This document shows, piece by piece, positions 18,368 to 27,270 of a stretch of 64,000 nucleotides of DNA (its first letter is position 1; every line of letters starts with the position of its first letter). A program made the position numbers and the translations under genes. The stretch comes from RGIG6919 sp045531905 (lineage in GTDB: Bacteria > Bacillota > Clostridia > Lachnospirales > Lachnospiraceae), in NCBI GenBank assembly GCA_045531905.1, contig JAZSEY010000026.1, positions 168,382-232,381 of the forward strand, written 5' to 3'. The notes beneath the pieces are model-generated. The model was given only the letters and a program-made list of their open reading frames with translations, did not search any database and had not been told where the DNA came from.

Positions 18368-18943
18368 TTATATCAGAACCTTCACAAAAATGAAATATAA
18401 AATATGTGGATTCACAAAGGATTCTACAAAACATCCCACTATCAACACTGCCAAAATCAGAATACTTTTCATACCGTTTGCTGCAAGGTCTGATTTCTTA
18501 AATGCATATACCGGCTTCTTAAAAAACAGTACATACAACAAATACATGGCAACACCATAAAACACAATTTGTGGCATCCATGCAGAAACACTATAGAGCA
18601 CGCCCGATACACCAAAATGCATGGTTTCCACAGCGGTCTGCATACCAAACACAAACCCACACACAACAACTCCAATCAAAAAGAAATTAAAGCGTTTCCA
18701 TGTATGGGCAATGATACAAACCAATCCCAGTTGCAAAAATCGCATACAAAGTACATGTAAAAATAATTCTTTTCCAGAAACATCCGCAAGTTCATCTAAC
18801 GCAACTTCATGTATCGCGAATACATGCATCAATCTATCAAACTCTGGCATTAACACATTTGCCAACATAGCACCTACTACGATTGACAGATAAAAATATA
18901 TTGTATAATGTATTTTTCCTACTTGCAGTTTCTTTCCTTTCAC
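18368..18943 (-). CDS. spoIIM: Stage II sporulation protein M
   Basis: A 191-residue protein with about five membrane helices and the conserved C-terminal GCFVESFVNPHIL segment. SpoIIM is part of the SpoIID-M-P complex that removes septal peptidoglycan during engulfment. It is a direct indicator of a sporulating lineage. The ATG has GGTGTTTATGTGAAAGG-type purine-rich sequence around it rather than a perfect ribosome site. It lies 34 bases downstream of the HAD-Nudix gene and 36 bases upstream of xerD. Confidence 0.88.
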   Translation of the reverse strand: MKGKKLQVGKIHYTIYFYLSIVVGAMLANVLMPEFDRLMHVFAIHEVALDELADVSGKELFLHVLCMRFLQLGLVCIIAHTWKRFNFFLIGVVVCGFVFGMQTAVETMHFGVSGVLYSVSAWMPQIVFYGVAMYLLYVLFFKKPVYAFKKSDLAANGMKSILILAVLIVGCFVESFVNPHILYFIFVKVLI

Positions 18944-18977
18944 ATAAACACCCCGTCAATCATTCTTGTCCTATTCA

Positions 18978-20132
18978 TTATATTGACGTTGTATCTTTAT
19001 TATTACCAAACATTTTGTCGTATCCAAGAATTGCCACAACAGTTTTTGCATCCACAATTTCGCCTGTCATAACCAAAGAAAGTGCCTGCTCAAATGGCAT
19101 TTTCACAATATCTATAAATTCATCCGGATCCAAATGACGCTCACCAAACTCTAAATCTCTAGCATAAAATATTGTGACTTTTTCATCACTAATACCAATA
19201 TCCGTAATAATCTCAGTAAAGTATGTTAATTGTCCTGCCACGATTCCCAGTTCTTCCTGCAACTCTCTTCTGGCACAAATTTCTGGTAGTTCCCCAGGAT
19301 AATCATAACACCCCGCCGGTAACTCCAAATTTACGCGATTCAAGGTGTTTCTATATTGTTTTACCAGATAAACATTTCCATCATCATCCAACGGCAACAC
19401 GCTGGCTCCACCTTTTTGTTTTACAATATCATAAACAACCTCTCCACCATTAGGAAGCACCAGTCGTTCCCTTCCAAGTTCCATTACCCGACTCTGATAA
19501 ATGCTCTCGTAACCATGCTTTGTAAAACACAATTTCAGTAAGGAATCCAAATCTTCTATAGCCTGTTCTTGTGTAAGCACATGAATCCCCTGCATTCCCA
19601 ATTTTCTTGCCGCCAACACATTTGGCAATCTATCATCTAAAAATACAGATTCCGATGCTTTCAAATTGTATTTTTGAAGCAAGTATTCGTATATATCAGC
19701 ATCTGGTTTTGTACATTGAATTTGAAATGAAATCACTGCTCCATCTACCAAGTCCATAAAGTCAAACTTTGTCTTCCGATGCAATTCAAAAATATTCTTT
19801 GGATAATTAGATAGCAAATAAACCTGATAACCTTGCTCTTTTAGATTGCTTATCCATTCCCTACTCCTTGGAAAACTTGTGACTACATTCTCAATATTAG
19901 CAAAAAACAAATCAATCTCATCACGATATTCCGGTATCTTATCCTTAAACTCTTCAATAATCTGTTCTTCCGGAAGCACACCTAAATCAAATGCATTCCA
20001 ATCAGGAGACAAAATCATTTTTTCTCCTAACACCTGAACTGCTTCATCCGAAAACTGTAAGGAACGCATCAATTTTTCCCAATGAAAATCTATTAGTACC
20101 ATTCCAATATCTAAAATAATATTACGAATCAT
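18978..20132 (-). CDS. HAD-family hydrolase fused to a Nudix ADP-ribose pyrophosphatase-like domain
   Basis: The 384-residue protein joins two complete hydrolases. Residues 1-200 are a HAD phosphatase: motif I DIGMVLIDF (D8), motif II SN at 108-109, motif III K142 in CTKPD, motif IV DD at 166-167. Residues 205-384 are a Nudix hydrolase resembling ADP-ribose pyrophosphatases. The Nudix box spans 274-297 (ending RELQEELGI) and has one extra residue between the first glycine and the first glutamate of the canonical pattern. There is no stop or frameshift between the halves. A sugar-nucleotide hydrolase and a sugar phosphatase in one chain could act in sequence; that is inference. It is probably cotranscribed with spoIIM and xerD. 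Confidence 0.85.
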   Translation of the reverse strand: MIRNIILDIGMVLIDFHWEKLMRSLQFSDEAVQVLGEKMILSPDWNAFDLGVLPEEQIIEEFKDKIPEYRDEIDLFFANIENVVTSFPRSREWISNLKEQGYQVYLLSNYPKNIFELHRKTKFDFMDLVDGAVISFQIQCTKPDADIYEYLLQKYNLKASESVFLDDRLPNVLAARKLGMQGIHVLTQEQAIEDLDSLLKLCFTKHGYESIYQSRVMELGRERLVLPNGGEVVYDIVKQKGGASVLPLDDDGNVYLVKQYRNTLNRVNLELPAGCYDYPGELPEICARRELQEELGIVAGQLTYFTEIITDIGISDEKVTIFYARDLEFGERHLDPDEFIDIVKMPFEQALSLVMTGEIVDAKTVVAILGYDKMFGNNKDTTSI

Positions 20133-20184
20133 GTTATCACCTCGTTTCTATATTACCATACCTGTCACAAATTTGCACAACAAG

Positions 20185-20213
20185 AAAAGCCAGCCCACTA
20201 CGGACTGGCTTTT
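20185..20213 (-). terminator. Intrinsic terminator after rny
   Basis: The 9-bp stem AAAAGCCAG / CTGGCTTTT with an 11-base loop lies 15 bases beyond the rny stop and is followed by a T-rich minus-strand tract. Confidence 0.85.
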
Positions 20214-20227
20214 GTGCATATGAAGAA

Positions 20228-21778
20228 TTACTTCGCGTAATCTGTTGCTCTTGACTCTCTTATCAGGTTCACCTTAATCTGACCAGGATATTCCATCTCG
20301 CTTTCAATCTTCTTAGAAATCTCACGAGCTAATAATACCATATCAGAATCGCTAACCTGTTCTGGAACTACCATAACACGAATCTCTCTACCTGCCTGAA
20401 TAGCAAAAGTTTTATCAACACCCTTGAAGGAATTAGAAATATCCTCTAACTGCTTCAAACGAGTTGTATATGTCTCTAAAGTCTCACGTCTTGCACCAGG
20501 TCTTGCAGCTGAAATTGTATCTGCAGCCTGTACAACACAAGCAATGAGTGTCTCAGGTTCAACGTCGCCATGATGTGATTCAACAGCATTGATAACAACC
20601 GCTGATTCCTTGTATTTTCTACAAAGATCCACACCAATCTGAACATGGGAACCTTCCATCTCATGATCCACTGATTTACCAATATCATGTAACAAACCTG
20701 CTCTCTTTGCTACTCTGATGTCGAGACCAATCTCGCCTGCGAGTAAGCCTGAAAGCTGAGCTACTTCGATAGAATGCTTTAATGCATTCTGTCCGTAACT
20801 GGTTCTATACTTCATCTTACCAAGTAAACGTACTAACTCAGGATGAATACCGTGAACACCAACCTCAAGCAATGCTGCTTCACCAGCCTCTCTAATGGTC
20901 TGTTCAACTTCCTTCTGTGCCTTCTCAACCATCTCTTCGATACGAGCTGGATGGATACGACCATCAACAATCAGTTTCTCAAGTGCAATTCTTGCAATCT
21001 CTCTTCTGACTGGGTCGAAACACGAAAGAATAACAGCTTCAGGTGTATCATCAATAATTAACTCAACACCAGTCATGGTCTCTAAAGTACGAATATTACG
21101 TCCTTCACGACCAATGATTCTTCCCTTCATCTCATCATTTGGTAACTGAACAAGTGAAATTGTGGTTTCTGCTACATGGTCAGCGGCACATTTTTGAATA
21201 GCTGTAACAACATATTCCTTTGCCTTCTTACCAGCATCTTCCTTCGCTCTTGTCTCGAGCTCTTTCACCATAACAGCGGTTTCATGTTTGACTTCTTCTT
21301 CAACAGTTCTTAATAAGTATTCTTTTGCTTGTTCAGAGGTTAATCCAGAGATTTTCTCTAGTTCCTGTTGACGCATACTCTCAAGTTCTGCAACCTTAGC
21401 ACGCTGCTTCTCTAATGCAGCCTCTTTTGATGCAAGACTTGCTTCCTTTTTCTCGATAGCATCTGTCTTACGATCTAAGGTCTCTTCTCTTGAAAGCACT
21501 CGTTTTTCCATTCGCTGAACTTCATTTCTACGTTCCTTGATTTCCTTGTCAAGCTCATTCTTAGCCTTGGAAGCTTCTTCCTTAGCCTCTAACAATGCTT
21601 CACGTTTCTTAATCTCGGCGGTCTTCAGCGCTTCATCTATAATCTCTCTGGCCTTTTCTTCTGCACTTCCGGTTGTCTTCTCTGCAATCTTATTATGATA
21701 TGTAGTTGAAGCAACCCAAGATACAACTGCAACCAGAACTACTATAACAGCAACAATTATATAATGAATTGGTTCCAC
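20228..21778 (-). CDS. rny: Ribonuclease Y
   Basis: A 516-residue endoribonuclease with an N-terminal membrane anchor (5-27), a long charged coiled coil (30-200), a KH domain (IIGREGRNIRTLETMTGVEL, about 210-270) and an HD domain (AGLLHDIGKSVDHE near 360). It starts mRNA decay in Firmicutes from the membrane. The start codon is GTG (21776-21778) behind GGAGGTG. It has its own promoter overlapping the recX stop, so it is separate from recA-recX although adjacent. Confidence 0.97.
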   Translation of the reverse strand: MEPIHYIIVAVIVVLVAVVSWVASTTYHNKIAEKTTGSAEEKAREIIDEALKTAEIKKREALLEAKEEASKAKNELDKEIKERRNEVQRMEKRVLSREETLDRKTDAIEKKEASLASKEAALEKQRAKVAELESMRQQELEKISGLTSEQAKEYLLRTVEEEVKHETAVMVKELETRAKEDAGKKAKEYVVTAIQKCAADHVAETTISLVQLPNDEMKGRIIGREGRNIRTLETMTGVELIIDDTPEAVILSCFDPVRREIARIALEKLIVDGRIHPARIEEMVEKAQKEVEQTIREAGEAALLEVGVHGIHPELVRLLGKMKYRTSYGQNALKHSIEVAQLSGLLAGEIGLDIRVAKRAGLLHDIGKSVDHEMEGSHVQIGVDLCRKYKESAVVINAVESHHGDVEPETLIACVVQAADTISAARPGARRETLETYTTRLKQLEDISNSFKGVDKTFAIQAGREIRVMVVPEQVSDSDMVLLAREISKKIESEMEYPGQIKVNLIRESRATDYAK

Positions 21779-21826
21779 AGGAGCACCTCCTTATTTAGTT
21801 TTCATTGTACATAATACAACGTTACA

Positions 21827-21855
21827 ATTTTACTATTTATTGTATGAATTGTCAA
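21827..21855 (-). promoter_or_regulatory. Sigma-A promoter of rny
   Basis: A consensus TTGACA (21850-21855) and TAAAAT (21827-21832) are 17 bases apart on the minus strand. The -35 element overlaps the end of recX. Confidence 0.85.
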
Positions 21856-22478
21856 GACAATATCCCATCATCACACACAATTCCTAACTCGCTAAAACAT
21901 TCCCGAATTATATGATATGAGAAGCCTTTTCGCATGAAATATGAAAGCATTTTTTCCCATTCTTTTTGCGAAAAATGTTGTTGGTTTCCGATTCTTTTTT
22001 GGATCAAACGAAGCAGAACCTGTCTATCATCTATGGAAGCACTTTCCATACATCGGGAAATCACGCTGGAATCCACACCCTTTTGCAGTAACTTTTGTTT
22101 CATATCCTGCCTTCCCATGTGCTCAGAGTGCAGCAAAATATAATGTTCACAAAACCGAACATCATCTAAGTAATGGTAGGAATACAGAAAGGCTATAGTA
22201 TCCTCTATAGCCTTTCGTGGATAATATGCCTGTTCCAGCTTTTGACGAATCATATGCTCAGTTTGATCACAACGCATCAACAGATTCATGGCTTTCTGCT
22301 TTGCTCTTCGTAAGACCACATCCCGATACAGTTCTTCATATACCGTCTCAGACACTTCTTCACCGACAACTATATGATACTGCTTCATATCCTGTGGATA
22401 CAAAACGAAAGCAAACATATCATCAATAAAAACCTTTATTCTATTCTTTGATATCTCTTCAATCCCTGAAATCAGCAT
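21852..22478 (-). CDS. recX: Regulatory protein RecX
   Basis: A 208-residue protein built from small three-helix RecX repeats, with ALNLLMRCDQTEHMIRQKL-like and YLDDVRFCEHYI segments typical of the family. RecX caps or disassembles RecA filaments. It starts 18 bases after recA, so it is probably in the SOS-controlled recA transcript. The family assignment rests on these repeats and on position directly after recA. The sequence is otherwise poorly conserved, as usual for RecX. Confidence 0.85.
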   Translation of the reverse strand: MLISGIEEISKNRIKVFIDDMFAFVLYPQDMKQYHIVVGEEVSETVYEELYRDVVLRRAKQKAMNLLMRCDQTEHMIRQKLEQAYYPRKAIEDTIAFLYSYHYLDDVRFCEHYILLHSEHMGRQDMKQKLLQKGVDSSVISRCMESASIDDRQVLLRLIQKRIGNQQHFSQKEWEKMLSYFMRKGFSYHIIRECFSELGIVCDDGILS

Positions 22479-22496
22479 CTCTCAAATATCCAATCT

Positions 22497-23546
22497 TTAT
22501 TCTTCCTCTGATACACTCTGTCCAGAATCACTCTTAGCGTCTTCGCCATCTGATAATACACCGGCACGCTTCTTTACTTCTAATTCTACTTCCTTCGCAA
22601 TCTCAGGATTCTCAATCAGATATTGCTTTGCATTCTCACGGCCCTGTCCAATCTTCTCTCCCTTGTATGCATACCATGCACCAGACTTCTGAATCACATC
22701 ATACTGTGCACCTAAATCCACGATATCGCCCACCTTGGAGATACCTTCACCAAACATAATATCAAAGCAAGCCTCTTTAAATGGAGGTGCCACCTTATTC
22801 TTCACAACCTTCACGCGTGTGCGGTTACCAATAACCTGATCGCCCTTCTTCAATGACTCAATTCTTCTAACTTCAAGACGAACAGAGGAATAGAACTTCA
22901 GAGCACGTCCACCAGTTGTTGTCTCTGGATTACCAAACATAATACCAACCTTCTCACGAAGCTGATTAATAAAGATAACCACACAGTTCGACTTACTGAT
23001 GGCTGCTGTCAGCTTACGAAGTGCCTGTGACATCAATCTTGCCTGTAAACCAACATGAGAATCTCCCATGTCACCATCAATCTCAGCCTTTGGTACCAAC
23101 GCTGCAACAGAGTCTACAATAACAACATCAATCGCACCAGAACGAACCATAGTCTCTGTAATCTCCAACGCCTGCTCACCATTATCCGGCTGTGAAATAT
23201 AAAGATTGTTCACGTCCACACCAATATTCGCAGCATATACAGGGTCTAATGCATGCTCAGCATCGATGAAACCGGCAATACCGCCCTGCTTCTGTGCCTC
23301 TGCCACAATATGTAATGCTACCGTTGTCTTACCACTTGACTCTGGTCCATAAATCTCAATAATACGTCCCTTTGGCATACCGCCAATACCTAAAGCCAAA
23401 TCCAATCCCAATGAACCTGTAGGAATAGCTTCCACATTCATATTCTCAGCGCTATCTCCTAACTTCATAACGCTTCCTTTACCATACTGCTTTTCAATCT
23501 GCGATAACGCAGCACTTAATGCTCTCATCTTATCCTGATTATCCAT
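22497..23546 (-). CDS. recA: Recombinase RecA
   Basis: The 349-residue protein has Walker A GPESSGKTT near residue 66, Walker B VVIVDSVAAL, and the conserved DNA-binding loops including INQLREKVGIMFGNPETTTGG. It carries out strand exchange and stimulates LexA self-cleavage. An acidic C-terminal tail (DGEDAKSDSGQSVSEEE) ends the protein. GGAGGT lies just upstream of the ATG. A consensus promoter and a LexA-type box are visible upstream. recX follows. Confidence 0.99.
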   Translation of the reverse strand: MDNQDKMRALSAALSQIEKQYGKGSVMKLGDSAENMNVEAIPTGSLGLDLALGIGGMPKGRIIEIYGPESSGKTTVALHIVAEAQKQGGIAGFIDAEHALDPVYAANIGVDVNNLYISQPDNGEQALEITETMVRSGAIDVVIVDSVAALVPKAEIDGDMGDSHVGLQARLMSQALRKLTAAISKSNCVVIFINQLREKVGIMFGNPETTTGGRALKFYSSVRLEVRRIESLKKGDQVIGNRTRVKVVKNKVAPPFKEACFDIMFGEGISKVGDIVDLGAQYDVIQKSGAWYAYKGEKIGQGRENAKQYLIENPEIAKEVELEVKKRAGVLSDGEDAKSDSGQSVSEEE

Positions 23547-23557
23547 GTTTACCTCCT

Positions 23558-23571
23558 AAAACATATGTTCG
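23558..23571 (-). promoter_or_regulatory. LexA (SOS) box of recA
   Basis: The minus strand reads CGAACATATGTTTT, matching the Firmicute LexA/DinR consensus CGAACRNRYGTTYC at 13 of 14 positions. It lies between the promoter -10 and the ribosome site, where a repressor would block transcription. Confidence 0.85.
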
Positions 23572-23584
23572 ATTTTCTACATCA

Positions 23585-23613
23585 ATAGTAATATAACTGA
23601 TACTTTTTGTCAA
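23585..23613 (-). promoter_or_regulatory. Sigma-A promoter of recA
   Basis: TTGACA (23608-23613) and TACTAT (23585-23590) are separated by 17 bases on the minus strand; the LexA box begins 13 bases downstream. Confidence 0.85.
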
Positions 23614-23654
23614 CCATATTTTCTATCAAATGCATATTCAAAATAACATGCTAC

Positions 23655-23673
23655 TGTGCCAAACTATGGCACA
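23655..23673. promoter_or_regulatory. Perfect inverted repeat, unassigned operator candidate
   Basis: TGTGCCA and TGGCACA form a perfect 7-5-7 dyad in the 270-base intergenic region between divergent recA and tmcAL. It lies upstream of the recA -35 and about 145 bases before tmcAL. It matches no consensus that I can name. Confidence 0.35.
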
Positions 23674-23816
23674 AATCACAAAATTCTTCAAAAATATAGA
23701 AATTCATCAAAAAAATGGTTATACTGTTTTTATTACCTTATCAGAAATGTAAAAGTATTTTATCACATTTTATACATTCTGTAAATACACTATATATTTT
23801 TTAACACGAGGTAACT

Positions 23817-25085
23817 ATGAAAGTATTAGGCATTGTCGCAGAATATAATCCATTTCACAATGGACACCTATACCAATTCAATACCGCAAAAGAACTTGTA
23901 AAGCCAGATTACTCCGTAGTTGTCATAAGTGGTAATTTTTTGCAACGAGGTGAACCTGCTCTCTTTGACAAATATACCAGAACAAGAATGGCACTGCATG
24001 GAGGTTTGGATGCCATCTTCGAATTACCGGCATATTATGCACTTTCCAGTGCTGACGAATTCGCTGCTGCTGCAGTTATCACTCTATCCAAAGTTGGCGT
24101 TACCCATATTTCCTTTGGTGTTGAGGCTGAACATTTCGAAGATTTGGTTGCCATTGCAAAATTCTCGGTATCAGAACCAGAGGACTTCCAGGTTCATTTA
24201 AAAAGCATGTTAAAGAAAGGTTTAAGCTATCCAAAAGCATATGCCATGAGCATAGCCAAACTTATAGGAACTAAGATAGATGAATCCGTATTATCTACTC
24301 CAAACAACATGCTTGCCATCGGATATTTAAAAGCAATTTACAAATATTGCCCTGAGATGATTCCTATACCGGTAACGAGAAAAGAAGCAGCTTATCACGA
24401 CAACCACATTCATGGTGACATCTGTTCCGCTACTGCTATTCGCAATACCATTATGCAAATGCAGTCATTCAAAAATGAGGACAAATCGGATGTCAACAAT
24501 GCTTTGATAGGTGCAATTCCAACCAGCACATTTAACCTCATGCCAATCGAAAATGAATTGATTCAAGGTATGTTCTTAGATGATTTTGCAAAGGATATGC
24601 AATATGTAATGCTCACTTCCACCTGTGAAGAATTGACCCATACATATGATATTTCTTCTGAGCTTGCAAACCGCATTACCAACACGGACTTAACTTGTGT
24701 CACTACCGATGAGTTTTATCAAGGTCTGCATTCAAAACAATATACCAGCACGCGTATTCAGAGAGCATGTATGCACAGGTTATTACAGATGACACAAGAT
24801 GAATTCACAAACTTAAAAGCACATAATTATATTTTTTATGTCCGCCTGTTAGGTGTCCGAAAAAATGCATTATCATATTTAAAAGAAGCCAGAGCACACT
24901 GTGATGTTCCTTTCATTCAGAAAACCAGCGAAGGAAAAAAAGAATTGCAAGCAACCTCAACACAAGGATTCCTGCTATTCCAAAAAGACATCTTGGCTTC
25001 AGACTTGTATCGCATGCACTGGTTCCAAAAATATGGCACCCCTTTACTGTCCGATTACCAGCAAAATGCAATCATTGAGACATAA
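23817..25085 (+). CDS. tmcAL: tRNA(Met) cytidine acetate ligase (YlbM family nucleotidyltransferase)
   Basis: The 422-residue protein begins MKVLGIVAEYNPFHNGHLYQ, the HxGH nucleotidyltransferase motif of TmcAL. VVISGNFLQRGEPALFDKYTR and the SxxFGVEAE segment follow. TmcAL uses ATP and acetate to acetylate the wobble cytidine of elongator tRNA-Met. CGAGGTAAC lies just before the ATG. It is divergent from recA and is followed by ylbJ. In Bacillus, ylbJ and ylbM lie in the rsmD-coaD cluster, which faces them here. Confidence 0.92.
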   Translation: MKVLGIVAEYNPFHNGHLYQFNTAKELVKPDYSVVVISGNFLQRGEPALFDKYTRTRMALHGGLDAIFELPAYYALSSADEFAAAAVITLSKVGVTHISFGVEAEHFEDLVAIAKFSVSEPEDFQVHLKSMLKKGLSYPKAYAMSIAKLIGTKIDESVLSTPNNMLAIGYLKAIYKYCPEMIPIPVTRKEAAYHDNHIHGDICSATAIRNTIMQMQSFKNEDKSDVNNALIGAIPTSTFNLMPIENELIQGMFLDDFAKDMQYVMLTSTCEELTHTYDISSELANRITNTDLTCVTTDEFYQGLHSKQYTSTRIQRACMHRLLQMTQDEFTNLKAHNYIFYVRLLGVRKNALSYLKEARAHCDVPFIQKTSEGKKELQATSTQGFLLFQKDILASDLYRMHWFQKYGTPLLSDYQQNAIIET

Positions 25086-25134
25086 TTAAGAGTGTTTTCG
25101 CATATATTGCAATGATGATAATGAAGGAAATACA

Positions 25135-26022
25135 ATGAAACGCCTTATTCAATATCTATGGCCCGTTCTTGCACTTACCATTTTGGTTATTTTCTCTAAA
25201 ACCGCCATCGAAGGTGCAAAAAACGGGCTATTTCTATGGGCAAATGTCATTGTACCAACCTTGCTTCCATTTATTATTCTCACCAATATCATTTTAAGGG
25301 GACAGACACTCGCTTACCTGGTAAACCAACCATTATTTAAAAAATTCCATCCCGGCATCCTTATGAGTATATTTGTAGGTTTTCTCTGTGGATATCCTAT
25401 GGGTGGAAAATTTGTACATGATTTATTTGTATCCGGATACATCGATTATAAACTGGCTAATATTTTGCTTGTACACTGTAACAACGCCAGTCCCATGTTT
25501 ATTTTAGGATATGTGGTATATTACGGATTATCAAATGACCTGTCGCCTCTATCTGTATTTATAGCCATATATGGACCTAATCTCCTATTATTCTTTTTTC
25601 GCTACAGACGTTACAAAACACAAAAGGATAAATCTGCCCGATTAGAAATTCCAAACCATGAACTTTCCTTACGAGACATTTTCTTAGATAGTTTAAGTAC
25701 CATTTTTATCATTGGTATTTATATTATGATTTTCTCCATCATCACAACACTGCTAATTCCCTTTGCCAAAGGACTGTTCTTTTACCCAATCGCCTCCTTG
25801 GAGGTTACGGTTGGCATTTCTTTGATAAAAGAGAGTGTATTTTCAGACATAAAAAAAACAGTACTGATAGTGATGCTCACTTCCTTCGGTGGCTGTTCAG
25901 CCATTGCCCAAACAAAAAGTGTTGCCAATCACAAAGCACTGTCTTTTTTTTCTTATACATTTTGGAAATTGTGCATCGCCATGTTAAGCAGCACAATGAT
26001 ATACCTTATGTTATTAATATAA
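25135..26022 (+). CDS. ylbJ: Sporulation integral membrane protein YlbJ
   Basis: A 295-residue polytopic protein (about eight helices) with the nucleoside-recognition Gate-domain pattern, including the conserved FVGFLCGYPMGGKFVHDL and HCNNASPMFILGYV segments. The Bacillus homologue is a sigma-E dependent membrane protein needed for spore heat resistance. It starts 49 bases after tmcAL and overlaps the end of the opposing coiled-coil gene by nine bases, tail to tail. No transported compound can be assigned. Confidence 0.85.
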   Translation: MKRLIQYLWPVLALTILVIFSKTAIEGAKNGLFLWANVIVPTLLPFIILTNIILRGQTLAYLVNQPLFKKFHPGILMSIFVGFLCGYPMGGKFVHDLFVSGYIDYKLANILLVHCNNASPMFILGYVVYYGLSNDLSPLSVFIAIYGPNLLLFFFRYRRYKTQKDKSARLEIPNHELSLRDIFLDSLSTIFIIGIYIMIFSIITTLLIPFAKGLFFYPIASLEVTVGISLIKESVFSDIKKTVLIVMLTSFGGCSAIAQTKSVANHKALSFFSYTFWKLCIAMLSSTMIYLMLLI

Positions 26023-26769
26023 GTTGTCGCCACCCATAGCGTAACCATCTACTACAGTTCCTAACGAACGAGCCGCAGGTGCTTCTGCAACAGGCTCCTC
26101 ATAAGCAGCCTGCTTTGCTGCAGCCTGGCTTGCCAAAGCAGCCTCTACAACTGGGTCTACAGGACCTTCTACTGCAGGCATAACAGGTTCTGGTTTCTCT
26201 TCTACTTTCTCACCTGTCATGACACGAATCTGGTTGTCAATTTCCTCAGCATTGGTATTTACTACAAATGCATCATTCTCTAATGACTCAATCAAATGTG
26301 TGTAATTTGTCTTCTCAGCTTCTAAAGTAGCGTTGATGTACTTCTTGATATTCTCAAGCTGACCCTGGGTATAGTACATAGCGCCTAATCTTACTTCATC
26401 AGCTTCCTTCTGTGCTGCACCAACAATCTCTGCAGCCTGTGCCTGTGCCATCTGAATAATCTCATTGGCCTGCATCTGTGCAAGCTCCACAATCTGATGC
26501 TCAGCAACTAATCTCTTAGCCTCTTCATTTGCCTCGTACATCATCTGATCAGCACGATTACGGGCATCTGTTAAGATTGCTTCCTTATTACGCATAATCT
26601 TCTTGCTTCGCTCAATCTCACTAGGTAATTTCAAACGAAGTTCGTCTAACATCGCACCAATCTCATCCTTTGGCACCATAATTTTATTGCTTGAAAGTGG
26701 AGAAAATTTACAATTATCAATAAAAATCTCCAACTCTGTAATCATATCTTCTGCACCCTTTTTACCCAT
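26014..26769 (-). CDS. Coiled-coil protein, DivIVA/ATP synthase B-subunit like
   Basis: A 251-residue protein without signal peptide. A globular N-terminal stretch contains KLPSEIERSKKIM. A heptad-rich, alanine- and glutamate-rich region (about 60-170) includes AEEANEEAKRLVAEHQIVEL-like and QANEIIQMAQAQAAEIVGAA segments. A proline- and alanine-rich tail (about 190-240) follows. Homologues with this layout sit beside coaD in related clostridia, and here it follows coaD by 18 bases. It resembles DivIVA- or F0 b-type stalks, so a scaffold or cell-division role is possible but not shown. Confidence 0.6.
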   Translation of the reverse strand: MGKKGAEDMITELEIFIDNCKFSPLSSNKIMVPKDEIGAMLDELRLKLPSEIERSKKIMRNKEAILTDARNRADQMMYEANEEAKRLVAEHQIVELAQMQANEIIQMAQAQAAEIVGAAQKEADEVRLGAMYYTQGQLENIKKYINATLEAEKTNYTHLIESLENDAFVVNTNAEEIDNQIRVMTGEKVEEKPEPVMPAVEGPVDPVVEAALASQAAAKQAAYEEPVAEAPAARSLGTVVDGYAMGGDNLY

Positions 26770-26787
26770 CTTACAATCCTCCTAAAT

Positions 26788-27270
26788 TTATACTCCAGAA
26801 AATTTACTTTTCATAGCCTCTGCTACATTCGCCGTAACGAAATTCGATACATCTTCACCATACTTCGCATACTCTTTTACAATGCTGGAACTTAGGTATG
26901 CATATTCCAAACTAGTCGTCAAAAACATCGTGTCAATCTCCGGTGCAACCTTTCGATTACTCTGTGCAATCTGTAACTCATATTCAAAATCAGTTACCGC
27001 ACGAAGTCCTCTAATCATCACATGAATATCATGCGCCTTCGCAAAATCAACTGTCAAACCAGAAAAGGTCTCCACGGAAACATTCGGGATATCCTTTGTA
27101 GCATCCTTCAACATATTAACACGTTCTTCCACAGAAAACAATGGAGATTTTACACTATTACATAATACACCAATTACTACATGGTCAAAAATTGCTGCGG
27201 AACGCTTGATGACATCGATATGTCCTAATGTAACTGGATCAAAGCTTCCCGGATAAATTGCCTTACTCAT
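26788..27270 (-). CDS. coaD: Phosphopantetheine adenylyltransferase
   Basis: The 160-residue protein begins MSKAIYPGSFDPVTLGHIDVI, with the HxGH-type motif at the N-terminus, and contains RGLRAVTDFEYELQIAQSNR and the SSSIVKEYAKYGEDVSNFV segment near the C-terminus. It makes dephospho-CoA from 4'-phosphopantetheine, the fourth step of CoA synthesis. Its ATG overlaps the rsmD stop by four bases, so the two are translationally coupled. Confidence 0.97.
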   Translation of the reverse strand: MSKAIYPGSFDPVTLGHIDVIKRSAAIFDHVVIGVLCNSVKSPLFSVEERVNMLKDATKDIPNVSVETFSGLTVDFAKAHDIHVMIRGLRAVTDFEYELQIAQSNRKVAPEIDTMFLTTSLEYAYLSSSIVKEYAKYGEDVSNFVTANVAEAMKSKFSGV

